From NCBI RefSeq assembly GCF_013402815.2, contig NZ_CP084881.1:1-56996 (forward strand): a DNA stretch of 56,996 nucleotides, read 5' to 3'. Every line of letters begins with the position of its first letter. Position 1 is the stretch's first letter. Origin of the DNA: Natrinema halophilum. Its GTDB lineage: Archaea > Halobacteriota > Halobacteria > Halobacteriales > Natrialbaceae. A model generated the notes under the pieces. That model saw only the letters and a list, made by a program, of their open reading frames with translations, had not been told where the DNA came from and made no database searches. This document shows positions 23,911-31,600 of the stretch, piece by piece. The position numbers and the translations under genes were made by a program.

Positions 23911-25545
23911 TTAGAGGTAACTCACGCCACTGCCGCCATCGCCGTCCTCACCTTCCTCGCCGCCATCGCGATTGTCGACGCCATCGAGGGCGCCCATCGA
24001 CTCGAGCCGGCGGAAGCCTTTCTCAGCCATGTACCACGAGGCGATCAGGTCCGGCGTGTGGCCGTGGAGCTTCCCATCGCGACGCTCGAGTGACTGCATC
24101 GCCGTGATGAAATCCTCGGTCGGCCGGTGCCCTCGGTGGAAGAGGATGTAACCGTTATCGACGAGCGTCCGGATCCGCGGGATTCCGTTCTCCCAGCTGT
24201 GTTTTTGGCCGGACGTCGTCAGTCCAGTCACCTTCGCGGCCAGCTGGGCGTCGAACTCGATCGCGTCCTCGGCCACGTACGACTGCATGCCGTTATCCTC
24301 GATCACGATCAGCGCCGGGTCGTACCGACGGTCGAACTCGAGGAGCTGGTTCTTGACCTCGCTGGGCTTCATGCCAGCCTCGGCGTGAGCGTCCAGGAGG
24401 CGACGTCGACCGTCGCGCTGCAGTAGCCATACCGAGAAGGCAGCATCGTCTCCTGTCGGCGAGTTCGCCGGGTCGTGGCCCAGGATGATCGCCTCGCCAG
24501 GTCCGGCGCGATACTTCGGCGGTGGGTCACGATCCGAGATCGAGCAGCCGCCCTCTTCGGCTGGCTTTCGGACGTCCGTGGCATCAATCAGGTTTCCGCT
24601 CGAGCCCATGATGACGAGGCAGTACTCGCGCCAGAACCGATGGTCGGCCATCTGCGACCGTTTGTTGGCGAGCCACTGGGGGCCTCGAGCCTCCGGCCAG
24701 AGGACCTGGAGCGTTTCTCCCTCGTTCCACGGGTTTTCGACTTCGGTGTAGAGCTCCTCATCGGGCCGACGATCTTCCCAGTCATCATCGGCGCCGAACT
24801 GCTGATCCCAGTAGTCCAGCACTGCGGGATACTCGTCGAACTCGTAGCCCTCGAGGGCTCGGTAGTCGTTGTAGATATCGTCGGGCCGTTTCCGGGTGCC
24901 GATCATCACCGTGCGTCCGCCCTCCTTGACCATCGGGACCGACACTGCCTGGATCCAGTCTAGGACGTCCTCGGTATCCCCGTCGCCCTTCTCCTTGATG
25001 ATGTCGTCCAGGACGAGCAGGTGGGCGCGGTCGCCCTCGATCCCGCCGAAGAGCCAGCCTGAGTTCATGACCGAGCCGTGGGCCCACTCCTTCGCCTCGA
25101 TCGTGTCCTTCTTCCGCGGCCCGTTCAGGTTTGTGAGCCACGGGTTCCGCTCGACCATCTTCCAGAACTCGGTGTCGGCTTTCTTCTTCACCGAGCCCTG
25201 GTTGTTCATCGCCCAGATCGCCCGAAAGCCATCCTTGTACTCGAGCGAGGCGATGAGGTAGGCCAGCGTAATCGTCGTCTTCAGCCCGTCGCGGTGGCAC
25301 AGCAGGACGCGGTCGCCGCCGTCGAACGCTTTCAGCCAGCGTTCATGGTGGTCGCCAAGGAGGTGGTACTCGTCTTCCTCCATCTCCTCGGCCATGTAGT
25401 TCCGAGTCAGCTCGTTGGCGTACGTGATCCAGTCGCCCGTCTCAAACGGGTTCAGGAGATCGCGTTTGATCTCGGGATCGGAGACGATCTCGAGGAGTTG
25501 CTCGGCGCCGGCATCGACGTCGTCAGTCTGGATCGCGCTACTCAT
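23911..25545 (-). CDS. terL: Terminase large subunit
   Basis: This 544-residue packaging motor has an ATPase domain with Walker-A-like VLLCHRDGLKTTITLAYL and Walker B LLVLDDIIKEKG, then a motif-III-like VMIGTRKRPDD. The nuclease domain (about 370-530) holds acidic residues in ILGHDPANSPTGDDAAFSVW, ALIVIEDNGMQSYV and HTPDLIASWYMAEKG. The start at 25545 overlaps the small subunit by eight bases; an upstream in-frame start would be a shadow of that gene. It cuts and pumps DNA into proheads through the portal. The Walker A is degenerate (R-DGLKTT), as in many terminases. Confidence 0.9.
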   Translation of the reverse strand: MSSAIQTDDVDAGAEQLLEIVSDPEIKRDLLNPFETGDWITYANELTRNYMAEEMEEDEYHLLGDHHERWLKAFDGGDRVLLCHRDGLKTTITLAYLIASLEYKDGFRAIWAMNNQGSVKKKADTEFWKMVERNPWLTNLNGPRKKDTIEAKEWAHGSVMNSGWLFGGIEGDRAHLLVLDDIIKEKGDGDTEDVLDWIQAVSVPMVKEGGRTVMIGTRKRPDDIYNDYRALEGYEFDEYPAVLDYWDQQFGADDDWEDRRPDEELYTEVENPWNEGETLQVLWPEARGPQWLANKRSQMADHRFWREYCLVIMGSSGNLIDATDVRKPAEEGGCSISDRDPPPKYRAGPGEAIILGHDPANSPTGDDAAFSVWLLQRDGRRRLLDAHAEAGMKPSEVKNQLLEFDRRYDPALIVIEDNGMQSYVAEDAIEFDAQLAAKVTGLTTSGQKHSWENGIPRIRTLVDNGYILFHRGHRPTEDFITAMQSLERRDGKLHGHTPDLIASWYMAEKGFRRLESMGALDGVDNRDGGEEGEDGDGGSGVSYL

Positions 25546-26164
25546 CGTCACCACCAGCTGCAGACTGCTTCTGTTGCTGCCGGATGAGCTCTCGAGCGAT
25601 CTCTTTCTCTTCCTCGCCGAGTTCCTGCGTCGTCGTTTGGTCGACGTTCGCATCGACCGTCGCCTCCAGCTTGTCCGCTGGCTTCTCGATCACGCCGAAT
25701 TCGCTGGCCCACTGACGGGCCTCACGGAGGAATCGGTCGTCATGAGTCCTGAGGTACTTGAGATACGCTTGTCGGACAACGTCTGCAGCGAAGTCCTGCC
25801 CGTGGTCCTCGAGGTCAAGCGCCTCCATAGCCGCCTGCTCCTTTTCCGACAGCGTTGATTCTTTCATGAAATCCTGGAATTCGGAGTAGGCACCGTGCTC
25901 GTAGTTGCCGTTATTCTCGCCACGGTTGTCGACGGCGCCGAGATGGTGGCTGCAGGTCCCCTCGCTCTTCTCGTCGACACCCCAGCCGGCGGCGAGCGTG
26001 CAGTACGGCACGTCGTCCCGCTCCCGGCCGTGTTCCGTGGGCGTCGTTCGCTCCGATTTCTGGGCAGCACAGATCCGGTGGCTCTTGTCCGAGTCCGGAT
26101 GGACCGGGTGGCCCTCCGCGTCGGTCGGGGCCTCGGGAGCAATCTCGAGATCGTGGTCTGTCAT
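25538..26164 (-). CDS. terS: Putative terminase small subunit
   Basis: This 208-residue protein overlaps terL. It has a cysteine/histidine region (CAAQKSERTTPTEHGRERDD; CSHHLGAVDNRGENNGNYEH), a helical core (LDLEDHGQDFAADVVRQAYL) and a charged C-terminal tail (EEKEIARELIRQQQKQSAAG). Small subunits are diverse, so the call comes mainly from the terL neighbourhood. It would recognise viral DNA at the packaging site. Confidence 0.7.
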   Translation of the reverse strand: MTDHDLEIAPEAPTDAEGHPVHPDSDKSHRICAAQKSERTTPTEHGRERDDVPYCTLAAGWGVDEKSEGTCSHHLGAVDNRGENNGNYEHGAYSEFQDFMKESTLSEKEQAAMEALDLEDHGQDFAADVVRQAYLKYLRTHDDRFLREARQWASEFGVIEKPADKLEATVDANVDQTTTQELGEEEKEIARELIRQQQKQSAAGGDDE

Positions 26165-26200
26165 GGCGTGTTCGTCAGCGCAGGGTCTGTCATGGCGTGT

Positions 26201-26485
26201 TCATCGGGGCGGGCCGCTCTGGCTCACGCCGCGAGGTCCTCGTCGAGAGATGCCGTTGGGAATCTTCGGCGAGTCGACGTCGTCGGGGCGATCGTGCTCG
26301 CCCTCGAGGTGGCACTTCTTGCAGCGCTTCCGGAGGTTCGCCGGATGACCGTTCCGTTCGTCCTGGTCACGGTGATGGACGTCGACGCGATCAGCAGTGT
26401 CGAAGGTGCGGCCGCAGGTGGGACACCGTCGACCGGCGCGTTCGAGATGGACGCGTTCGCGGTGGCGATCCCTCGAATCGGTCAT
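26201..26485 (-). CDS. HNH nuclease next to the terminase genes
   Basis: The 94-residue protein has a zinc-binding HNH core: CPTCGRTFDTADRVDVHHRD, then NLRKRCKKCHLEGEH. Such small HNH proteins beside terminases are known to help the terminase cleave DNA in several phages. The ATG at 26485 overlaps the stop of the upstream gene as ATGA; the longer in-frame start is less likely. It lies 36 bases before the small-subunit gene. Confidence 0.8.
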   Translation of the reverse strand: MTDSRDRHRERVHLERAGRRCPTCGRTFDTADRVDVHHRDQDERNGHPANLRKRCKKCHLEGEHDRPDDVDSPKIPNGISRRGPRGVSQSGPPR

Positions 26486-26685
26486 GGAAAGTCGATTAGA
26501 AGCCGTCGAGTACACTCCGGACAGAGCGTGATCAGGTCGCCGACCTCGAACTCGTGCTCTGCGAGCTGCCCACCGATCCGCGTCGACTCGAAAAACTGCT
26601 CATTAAATTCGGCAGTAAGGGCTGGGCGGGTCCGATAGATGGTCTGCGGCTCGCAGAAGCCGTCGCACTCATAGTGGTAGGTCAT
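26482..26685 (-). CDS. Small cysteine-rich protein
   Basis: The 67-residue protein has CDGFCE near its start and CPEC near its end, a split zinc-binding pattern. Its stop overlaps the start of the HNH gene. It belongs to a run of five tiny genes ahead of the packaging module and its role is unknown. Confidence 0.6.
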   Translation of the reverse strand: MTYHYECDGFCEPQTIYRTRPALTAEFNEQFFESTRIGGQLAEHEFEVGDLITLCPECTRRLLIDFP

Positions 26686-26691
26686 GGAAAG

Positions 26692-26826
26692 TTATCGCCA
26701 GTATTTCAGCTGTATCGGCGGCCGGGATCGGATCCAACCCCCTGGAGTTCCGTCGTACAGCATGTACAAGCCCTCGTACTCGAACACGACGACGTCTTTG
26801 CCGCGCTCGAGATCAGTTCTGGCCAT
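26692..26826 (-). CDS. Very small protein in the packaging module
   Basis: A 44-residue frame with an ATG lies between two small zinc-finger genes, six bases before the next start. It begins MARTDLERGKDVVVFEYEG and includes a tyrosine-rich segment (YEGLYMLYDGTPGGW). Tight spacing and normal codon use argue that it is real. Confidence 0.5.
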   Translation of the reverse strand: MARTDLERGKDVVVFEYEGLYMLYDGTPGGWIRSRPPIQLKYWR

Positions 26827-26829
26827 CTC

Positions 26830-27006
26830 TCAGTCCGTGATTTGGAAAGACGTCGTCGCCGGGAAGTCGTCGTAGCCCTGTCCCGCTGCAGGCCCGATGG
26901 CGTCGATGCACTGTCTGCACGTCGGTTCACCTCGGTACTCGTCCGGCGCCGAGAACATCCCCCGCTGTTCGCAGTCGTCGACGAGCTCGAGTGAGCAGGT
27001 CCACAT
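26830..27006 (-). CDS. Small zinc-finger protein
   Basis: The 58-residue protein has CSLELVDDCEQ and CRQC, which together could bind one zinc. The ATG at 27006 lies two bases from the stop of the membrane-protein gene, so this start fits the operon better than the longer frame. Confidence 0.6.
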   Translation of the reverse strand: MWTCSLELVDDCEQRGMFSAPDEYRGEPTCRQCIDAIGPAAGQGYDDFPATTSFQITD

Positions 27007-27008
27007 GG

Positions 27009-27302
27009 TCAGGCAGGTACTTCGCAGGTCGGCGTGTTTCGCTCGAGGCCCCACCAGACGGCGATCCCGAGGGCAGCGAATAGCCCGTTGCCGATGAGCC
27101 CCAGGAGGACGATCGTCGCCGGACTCCCGGTAAGGACCAGGGCCGACGAAGCCATCATCAGGGCGACGCCGATCAGGAATAGACTCGAAACCAGCGCCGG
27201 ATGGACGTGATCACGCCGCCAGAACTGGAAGTACAACGCAGCAGACATCCAGATGACACCGGCGAACGCTCCCAGCGTATCGACGAGTTGTGTATCAATC
27301 AT
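27009..27302 (-). CDS. Small membrane protein, three helices
   Basis: The 97-residue protein has hydrophobic segments at about 10-28, 36-57 and 62-85. It overlaps the next membrane-protein gene by eight bases. The pair resembles a holin/accessory arrangement, but archaeal viruses with pseudomurein-free hosts have no known holin partners here, so the role is open. Confidence 0.6.
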   Translation of the reverse strand: MIDTQLVDTLGAFAGVIWMSAALYFQFWRRDHVHPALVSSLFLIGVALMMASSALVLTGSPATIVLLGLIGNGLFAALGIAVWWGLERNTPTCEVPA

Positions 27303-27543
27303 CCCCATCCCCTCCGTTACGACCCTCGCTTTGGCGCTGACTCTGGCTCCTCCCGATCGTGACCGGCAGCTGATCCAGTGCGATGTCGACGCCGAGAAGC
27401 GCCGAGATCAGGCTGACCAGCAGCACCTTGTTCTCGAGTGTGAGCGTTATCTCGGGATGGACCGTGTCGGCTACCATCAGGGCCAGCAGTGTAAGAACTG
27501 CTGCGAAGCCTGCAAGCGGCCGAATGCGACTCTTGAAGCTCAT
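27295..27543 (-). CDS. Small two-helix membrane protein (holin-like size)
   Basis: The 82-residue protein has hydrophobic helices near residues 10-28 and 40-56, then an arginine/glutamine-rich hydrophilic tail (GRSQSQRQSEGRNGG). Size and topology resemble holins. It overlaps the adjacent membrane gene and follows the next gene without a gap. Holin activity is only a suggestion. Confidence 0.55.
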   Translation of the reverse strand: MSFKSRIRPLAGFAAVLTLLALMVADTVHPEITLTLENKVLLVSLISALLGVDIALDQLPVTIGRSQSQRQSEGRNGGDGDD

Positions 27544-28122
27544 TCATGGCTCTGGTGGGGATTCGATGGCGATGCCAAGATCCGACGCTGCGAGTAGTCG
27601 CCCCTTCTGGATGTCCTGAGTCACACCACGGTAGTGCTGTTCAGCGAGGTCGGGTCTCCACGAATTGTATTCCTCATGGGCTGTCACGATCGTCCCGCCA
27701 CTCGGCGCCGGGAATAGCGTTACGTGAACCTGCCGTCGGCGAAGCCATTCCGGAGCGCCAGGGAACGGTTTCGATCCTCGATGCCGTGCGTACGAGGCGA
27801 CCTCCGTGTTTCCGTTCCAGTCCGTTTTGAGGCCAGCGAGTGGTTCGACGACGTAGCCTGCTTCCTCGAGGTCTTTGATAACGACCTCAGGTTTGATGTT
27901 GAGTGTCGAGACGTGCTCTGCCGGGCTTACCTCGTACGCCGCGTAGAAGTCCTCGCCGAGCGAGCGCTTCGCGATCGTGTGAGCCAACGGGATGAACACC
28001 CGTCGGAGCGGTTGCCACGGGACCTCGTTGAACTCCGGTCCGTAGTAGGCCCGGGCGATACCGATCATGACGATCGCGGCCGTGACGATCGCGTATATGT
28101 TGTCTGTTACTGTGTCGATCAT
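27544..28122 (-). CDS. Membrane-anchored protein of the pre-packaging cluster
   Basis: A single N-terminal helix (about 10-27, AIVTAAIVMIGIARAYYG) anchors a 165-residue soluble domain with several helices and strands (LNIKPEVVIKDLEEAGYVVE). It starts 16 bases after the tRNA-Trp. A role in host surface or virion exit is possible; no family is recognised. Confidence 0.6.
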   Translation of the reverse strand: MIDTVTDNIYAIVTAAIVMIGIARAYYGPEFNEVPWQPLRRVFIPLAHTIAKRSLGEDFYAAYEVSPAEHVSTLNIKPEVVIKDLEEAGYVVEPLAGLKTDWNGNTEVASYARHRGSKPFPGAPEWLRRRQVHVTLFPAPSGGTIVTAHEEYNSWRPDLAEQHYRGVTQDIQKGRLLAASDLGIAIESPPEP

Positions 28123-28138
28123 AAAATCGCTCCGCGAG

Positions 28139-28213
28139 TGAGTCAGGAAGGATTTGAACCCCCGACCGGCGGGTCTGGAACCCGCAGCTCTGACCTGGCT
28201 GAGCTACCGACTC
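28139..28213 (-). tRNA. tRNA-Trp (CCA), without intron
   Basis: A complete cloverleaf can be drawn: acceptor GAGTCGG with CTGACTC, D arm GCTC/GAGC, anticodon arm GCGGG-TTCCAGA-CCCGC (anticodon CCA), variable loop CGGTC, T arm GGGGG-TTCAAAT-CCTTC, and discriminator A; there is one G-T pair in the acceptor. Haloarchaeal chromosomal tRNA-Trp usually carries a large intron, and this copy does not. It is cotranscribed with or lies just behind the small-gene cluster. Confidence 0.93.
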
Positions 28214-28833
28214 AAATATTGGAACAGGAACGGGCTGGCTGATGGTTGTGTTTCGCGGCCGCAGGTCGCTCGAGAGTGTTCCTCGCTTTCGCTCGGGCTC
28301 TCGTTCGAGCCGACAACGCCGAAGTTGTCCCTCGGTTGGTCGTCGGCCGATCCCTCACCGCGGACTCGTCGTGCACGTGGCGCACCGATGTCGTTACGAT
28401 ATGGTGGTGTTCGATTAGACGACTTCAATCACGATAACGCCGATACGCATTTGCGTACAGATGCACTTTTCCAGCCCTCGAGACACGACGAGAGGTACTC
28501 TGGGCATCTTTCAGCCCCCCGCATACCTCTGTCGACGGGACTCGAGCGCCACACGAGTGCCGATCGCAACACACGATCTACGGCAGCTGCCTACTGCCGG
28601 ACGCCGACGTCATCGGAACAGCCCTCGAGGGAGTCGAACCCTGGCCTGATCGGCCTACCATTACACGGGCTTACTTCGAAATGGGGGTAGAGGTTGAGGA
28701 TTGGGGGAAGAGGGGTGGTGTCTGCGAGAGTCGGAGTCAACCGTGGAGAACCCTCGAGCGTACCTCTCGGGAATAGTGAGCGTCTAACTCTGAGGCAGCG
28801 GCCGTCATCGGGATCGGGAACAGAGCCCAGGCG
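28214..28833. other. Non-coding leader between the acidic small gene and tRNA-Trp
   Basis: About 600 bases hold no protein gene that I can support; the long plus-strand frames here look random. The stretch contains the truncated tRNA-like sequence at 28620-28671 and the hairpin CGGCAG/CTGCCG near 28580. It may be a transcribed leader for tRNA-Trp or hold a stable RNA. Confidence 0.45.
28620..28671 (-). ncRNA. Truncated tRNA-like sequence
   Basis: On the minus strand AGCCC pairs with GGGCT, a D-loop-like TAATGGTA is unpaired, GGCC-GATCA-GGCC forms a short hairpin, and AGGG-TTCGACT-CCCT gives a T-arm-like hairpin. At 52 bases it lacks a proper D arm and a seven-base anticodon loop, so it cannot decode. 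It may be a decayed tRNA, a tRNA mimic or a processed RNA. Confidence 0.45.
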
Positions 28834-29064
28834 TTACAGGCTCGACCACTCCTGGAGTGTTGTCTGGCCTTTCACGACTGGTCGGTCAGGTTCCGGTTCG
28901 TCAGCTGGGTCATCAGGGACCGGGACGTTTTCCGACCGTTCCTCGCCTCCAGGTGCCGGGTCCGTTGCGTAGACGACGTCGTCCGCCTCGTCCTCGAGCG
29001 ACGGGCGTTCGGAGATGTGCTGGTAGCGGGCGTCGATCGGGCTCCCCTCGAATGAGCGCATCAT
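28834..29064 (-). CDS. Small acidic protein ending in a PCNA-binding-like motif
   Basis: The 76-residue protein is acidic and apparently disordered. Its last residues read GQTTLQEWSSL, close to the PIP-box pattern Q-x-x-L-x-x-W/F. PCNA-binding peptides sit at protein C-termini in archaea, so this may tether the sliding clamp. It overlaps the stop of the upstream gene by one base. Confidence 0.55.
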   Translation of the reverse strand: MMRSFEGSPIDARYQHISERPSLEDEADDVVYATDPAPGGEERSENVPVPDDPADEPEPDRPVVKGQTTLQEWSSL

Positions 29065-29726
29065 CAGATGATCACTGCGGCCTCGAGGGCATCGCGTATC
29101 GTCCGGTCGGCTTCCGAGTAGGTGGACCAGAACTGCTGTTCGTCGATCGTCTTGTCGAGTTCGCGAACGCGCTCCGTGAAGAAGTGGCCCACCAACATCG
29201 TCGAGCAGTTCGACCGGAGATGGGGATCCGGGACGTTATGTTCCGTGTTCCCGCAGACGTCGCAAACGGTTCCCGTCCGGACCGGTTCGTTCGCTTTCGG
29301 CGTCGGCTCGGGTTCATTCGCACGATCGTACCGACGGCCCGGGTAGTACTCCCGAAGCTCGTCGTTGTCATCGTCCTGGACCTCGTACGCGTAGACCTGC
29401 TGCGTTAGCGATGGGAGCTCCGGCTCGTCGTTCTTCGGACCAGTCGGCCGGCGTTTCTCCCCCCATGTCGCGTTCTCCGTCCGGAACTGGAAGCCGATCG
29501 CTGCCGATGGGGCTCGTTCTGGCGGCTTCTCGATCACTTTCAGCCGGCGGAAACACGTTCCACACGTCGTGTGGTCGTGCGTGAGGGTGTTGAGGATCGA
29601 CTCCGCATCCGCTGCCCGGCGACAGGACTCCGAGCACATCGCCGCATCGAAAAACGTGTAGCTCGGTGCGTAGTCGCCACAGTGGTCGCACTCATACCTG
29701 TCGCTTGAGGTTGATGTTGCGGACAT
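29064..29726 (-). CDS. Zinc-finger protein with two cysteine clusters
   Basis: The 220-residue protein has CDHCGDYAPSYTFFDAAMCS followed by CRRA, a CGTC pair in the second quarter and a CDVCGNTEHNVPDPHLRSNC cluster near residue 155, suggesting two or three zinc sites. The ATG at 29726 is chosen over an upstream in-frame ATG because it lies after a hairpin leader. It heads the late operon after the winged-helix gene at 29829. A regulatory role in late expression is possible. Confidence 0.6.
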   Translation of the reverse strand: MSATSTSSDRYECDHCGDYAPSYTFFDAAMCSESCRRAADAESILNTLTHDHTTCGTCFRRLKVIEKPPERAPSAAIGFQFRTENATWGEKRRPTGPKNDEPELPSLTQQVYAYEVQDDDNDELREYYPGRRYDRANEPEPTPKANEPVRTGTVCDVCGNTEHNVPDPHLRSNCSTMLVGHFFTERVRELDKTIDEQQFWSTYSEADRTIRDALEAAVII

Positions 29727-29749
29727 GGTTGAGAAGTATCTGTGAGGGA

Positions 29750-29768
29750 CCGGCGCTGCCAACGCCGG
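29750..29768 (-). promoter_or_regulatory. Leader hairpin of the late region
   Basis: CCGGCG and CGCCGG pair across CTGCCAA about 25 bases before the ATG at 29726. Further upstream on the minus strand TTACATAATAAAC looks like the TATA box. The hairpin may affect stability or initiation of the late transcript. Confidence 0.35.
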
Positions 29769-29828
29769 CTGGTTACCTACCACATTCTGTTTATTATGTA
29801 ATAAGGCGATAGTTAGCGATGAATATTA

Positions 29829-30050
29829 TCACTTATCAGTTTTGTATACTTTCTTTCTGAGATCCTGAAGGTCGTGATCTGACTGAATTGCGTCGACTTT
29901 TTCGAGACGATCCAGGGCGTACTGTAGTGTCGACCGTGAGAGACGAGTCTCGTCGGCGATCTCATCCTGTGTTAGGGGATGTTCAGCGTACTCGAGGACC
30001 TTGTAGACGAGTTTTGCACTCGGTGGAAGTTCCTCGATCGACCCACTCAT
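29829..30050 (-). CDS. Winged-helix regulator (MarR/TrmB-like)
   Basis: These 73 residues contain one winged helix: PPSAKLVYKVLEYAEHPLTQ, then DEIADETRLSRSTLQYALDR as helix-turn-helix. The minus-strand TATA-like GTTAAAAAC is about 28 bases before the ATG at 30050; a GTG nine bases earlier is possible. It lies before the late genes and may switch them on or off. Confidence 0.8.
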   Translation of the reverse strand: MSGSIEELPPSAKLVYKVLEYAEHPLTQDEIADETRLSRSTLQYALDRLEKVDAIQSDHDLQDLRKKVYKTDK

Positions 30051-30150
30051 CGTCGACACCCCGTTGTCGATCTGTTTTTAACGGCCAGGAAATTTCCGGG
30101 TCCAGTGTCGGCCCCAAAATCGTTTTGTGTTGTTAGGTCGACATCGTGGT

Positions 30151-30465
30151 ATGAATGAATGCTTGTTCTGTCCGCAACCTGCAATCGACGGGAAAACCCT
30201 TGTTGTGCCAAAAAAGGAAAGAGTTGGTGAGATTTGCAGAGATTGTTCTCAGACTCTGGTAGGTCGATCTGTTGCAGGGAATTCAGGGTGTGTCTTATGT
30301 GATGATGACAATGCTGACTTTGCGATTCAGTATCCTCCAGCAAAGCAACAAGGTGTAGGAAGTATCGATCCCACATTGTCTCGACCAGATCCCGTTGACG
30401 TTCTCTGTGGTGACTGCGCTGGGAAGTATGCCGAAGTGGGAATAACACTTCCAGGACGCGCCTAA
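30151..30465 (+). CDS. Cysteine-rich zinc-binding protein
   Basis: The 104-residue protein has CLFCPQ, CRDCSQ, CVLCDDD and CGDCAG motifs, so two zinc sites of four cysteines each. It stands alone on the plus strand between two minus-strand operons, divergent from the winged-helix gene. Its DNA is more AT-rich than its neighbours, which hints at later acquisition. No family is recognised. Confidence 0.7.
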   Translation: MNECLFCPQPAIDGKTLVVPKKERVGEICRDCSQTLVGRSVAGNSGCVLCDDDNADFAIQYPPAKQQGVGSIDPTLSRPDPVDVLCGDCAGKYAEVGITLPGRA

Positions 30466-30486
30466 TTTTTGAATTAATCTTTGACA

Positions 30487-30861
30487 TCACGAATCACCTC
30501 CATCGTTGCGAAGCTCTTGGACCCGTGCGTTCACTGCCCCAATGAGCCCTTCATCAGGCTCGTCCGTCGCCTCGAGATACGCCCGTAGCTTTTCTACGAG
30601 ATCGTCATCCGTTTTCTCCGGATCCAGCAGATACAGTCGGTCGGCAGCCCGAACCTGTGCGACTTCTCCAGACCGATGGGCGACTGTGATAGCGTGGTTT
30701 GCTCTCTCGAGCGTTCTCCCGGCGTGAATGAGTTCGCCTACGACCGCCGCCCGGGAGACGACTGGCAGCGAGTGAGTCTTGATGTTTTTCTCGAACGCAC
30801 GGATCGCGGCTTCAGAGAGTTGCGTTGAGTCTATCGAGTGCGCTGCGTTGGGCTTACTCAT
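30487..30861 (-). CDS. Helical protein linked to the ParB-domain gene
   Basis: The 124-residue protein overlaps the ParB-domain gene by eight bases at its start (ATG at 30861). It is mostly helical (LSEAAIRAFEKNIKTHSLPV; AVVGELIHAGRTLERANHAI) with an arginine-rich middle. The operon position suggests a partner of the ParB-domain protein. Confidence 0.55.
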   Translation of the reverse strand: MSKPNAAHSIDSTQLSEAAIRAFEKNIKTHSLPVVSRAAVVGELIHAGRTLERANHAITVAHRSGEVAQVRAADRLYLLDPEKTDDDLVEKLRAYLEATDEPDEGLIGAVNARVQELRNDGGDS

Positions 30862-31600
30862 CGTGACCACCGTCTGCTCGAGCCTGCTTTGAAACGGGAT
30901 CTGCACCCGTCGAGAGGTACTCTCGTTCGATCGCGTGCGCTCGATCACCGAACCGATCCCGGAGTCGGTCCAGTGCAACCTGCTGTTCGTCGGGATCGTA
31001 ATCCTCGAGATGCCGTTCCGCCCAGTACTGGGCTGCTGCGAAGTCGTTCAGGTAGCTGACGTGCACTGGTATCTCCTCGAGACCGGCGACGTAGCTGGCC
31101 CACACGCGCTTGTGCCCATTGAGAATCTCGTAGCGCTCGCCGCAGTCTCGAACCAGCGGGATCGGTTTCGGTCGTCCCCGAACCGCGATCGCGTCGATGT
31201 AGTCTCGGTTCCCCCCGGCGTCGAAATTCCGAGCGTGGAACGAAGCCGGGTTGATCGCGTCGAGTGAGAGCTCGATCGGTTCACGCTCGCCGATCGTCTC
31301 GAGGCGGGTTGCGGGGAACGCGTACGGTTTGGCACCGTCCGCGGTCAATTGCTTCATCGGGATCGGTCGACCACCCGTGTACTCTGGGTAGTGCTCCTCG
31401 AGGACGTCCTCGTACAGCACGATGATCACGCGATCGTCCTCCGGATACTCCGGGTTGTGTGCCGACACCGGGCCCTTTCCATAGATCTCCCAGTCTTTGA
31501 TCGGGACCGGTGGCCGGTTGACGACGATCCCGTTCGGGGACGTCCCCTCGAGGTCCTCGACGATGTCACCGGTGCTAATCGAGGTCTCGAGATCAGTCAT
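30854..31600 (-). CDS. ParB-domain (ParB/Srx-like) protein
   Basis: The 248-residue protein contains a ParB-like N-domain core: INPASFHARNFDAGGNRDYI, then a glycine-histidine-rich segment YEILNGHKRVWASYVAGLEE and IPVHVSYL. An upstream beta module (NPEYPEDDRVIIVLYE; KPYAFPATRLETI) is shared with the gene at 51321. No clear helix-turn-helix follows, so it may be a ParB-related nuclease or adapter rather than a partition protein. The ATG at 31600 fits the overlap with the next gene. Confidence 0.75.
   Translation of the reverse strand: MTDLETSISTGDIVEDLEGTSPNGIVVNRPPVPIKDWEIYGKGPVSAHNPEYPEDDRVIIVLYEDVLEEHYPEYTGGRPIPMKQLTADGAKPYAFPATRLETIGEREPIELSLDAINPASFHARNFDAGGNRDYIDAIAVRGRPKPIPLVRDCGERYEILNGHKRVWASYVAGLEEIPVHVSYLNDFAAAQYWAERHLEDYDPDEQQVALDRLRDRFGDRAHAIEREYLSTGADPVSKQARADGGHDE

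Noticed and set aside
28620-28671. The tRNA-like sequence as an attachment site
   Set aside because: A tRNA 3' fragment can be an attachment site, but without an integrase there is no support.
28154-28690. A 178-codon plus-strand frame across tRNA-Trp
   Set aside because: It is antisense to the tRNA and its sequence is random-looking.
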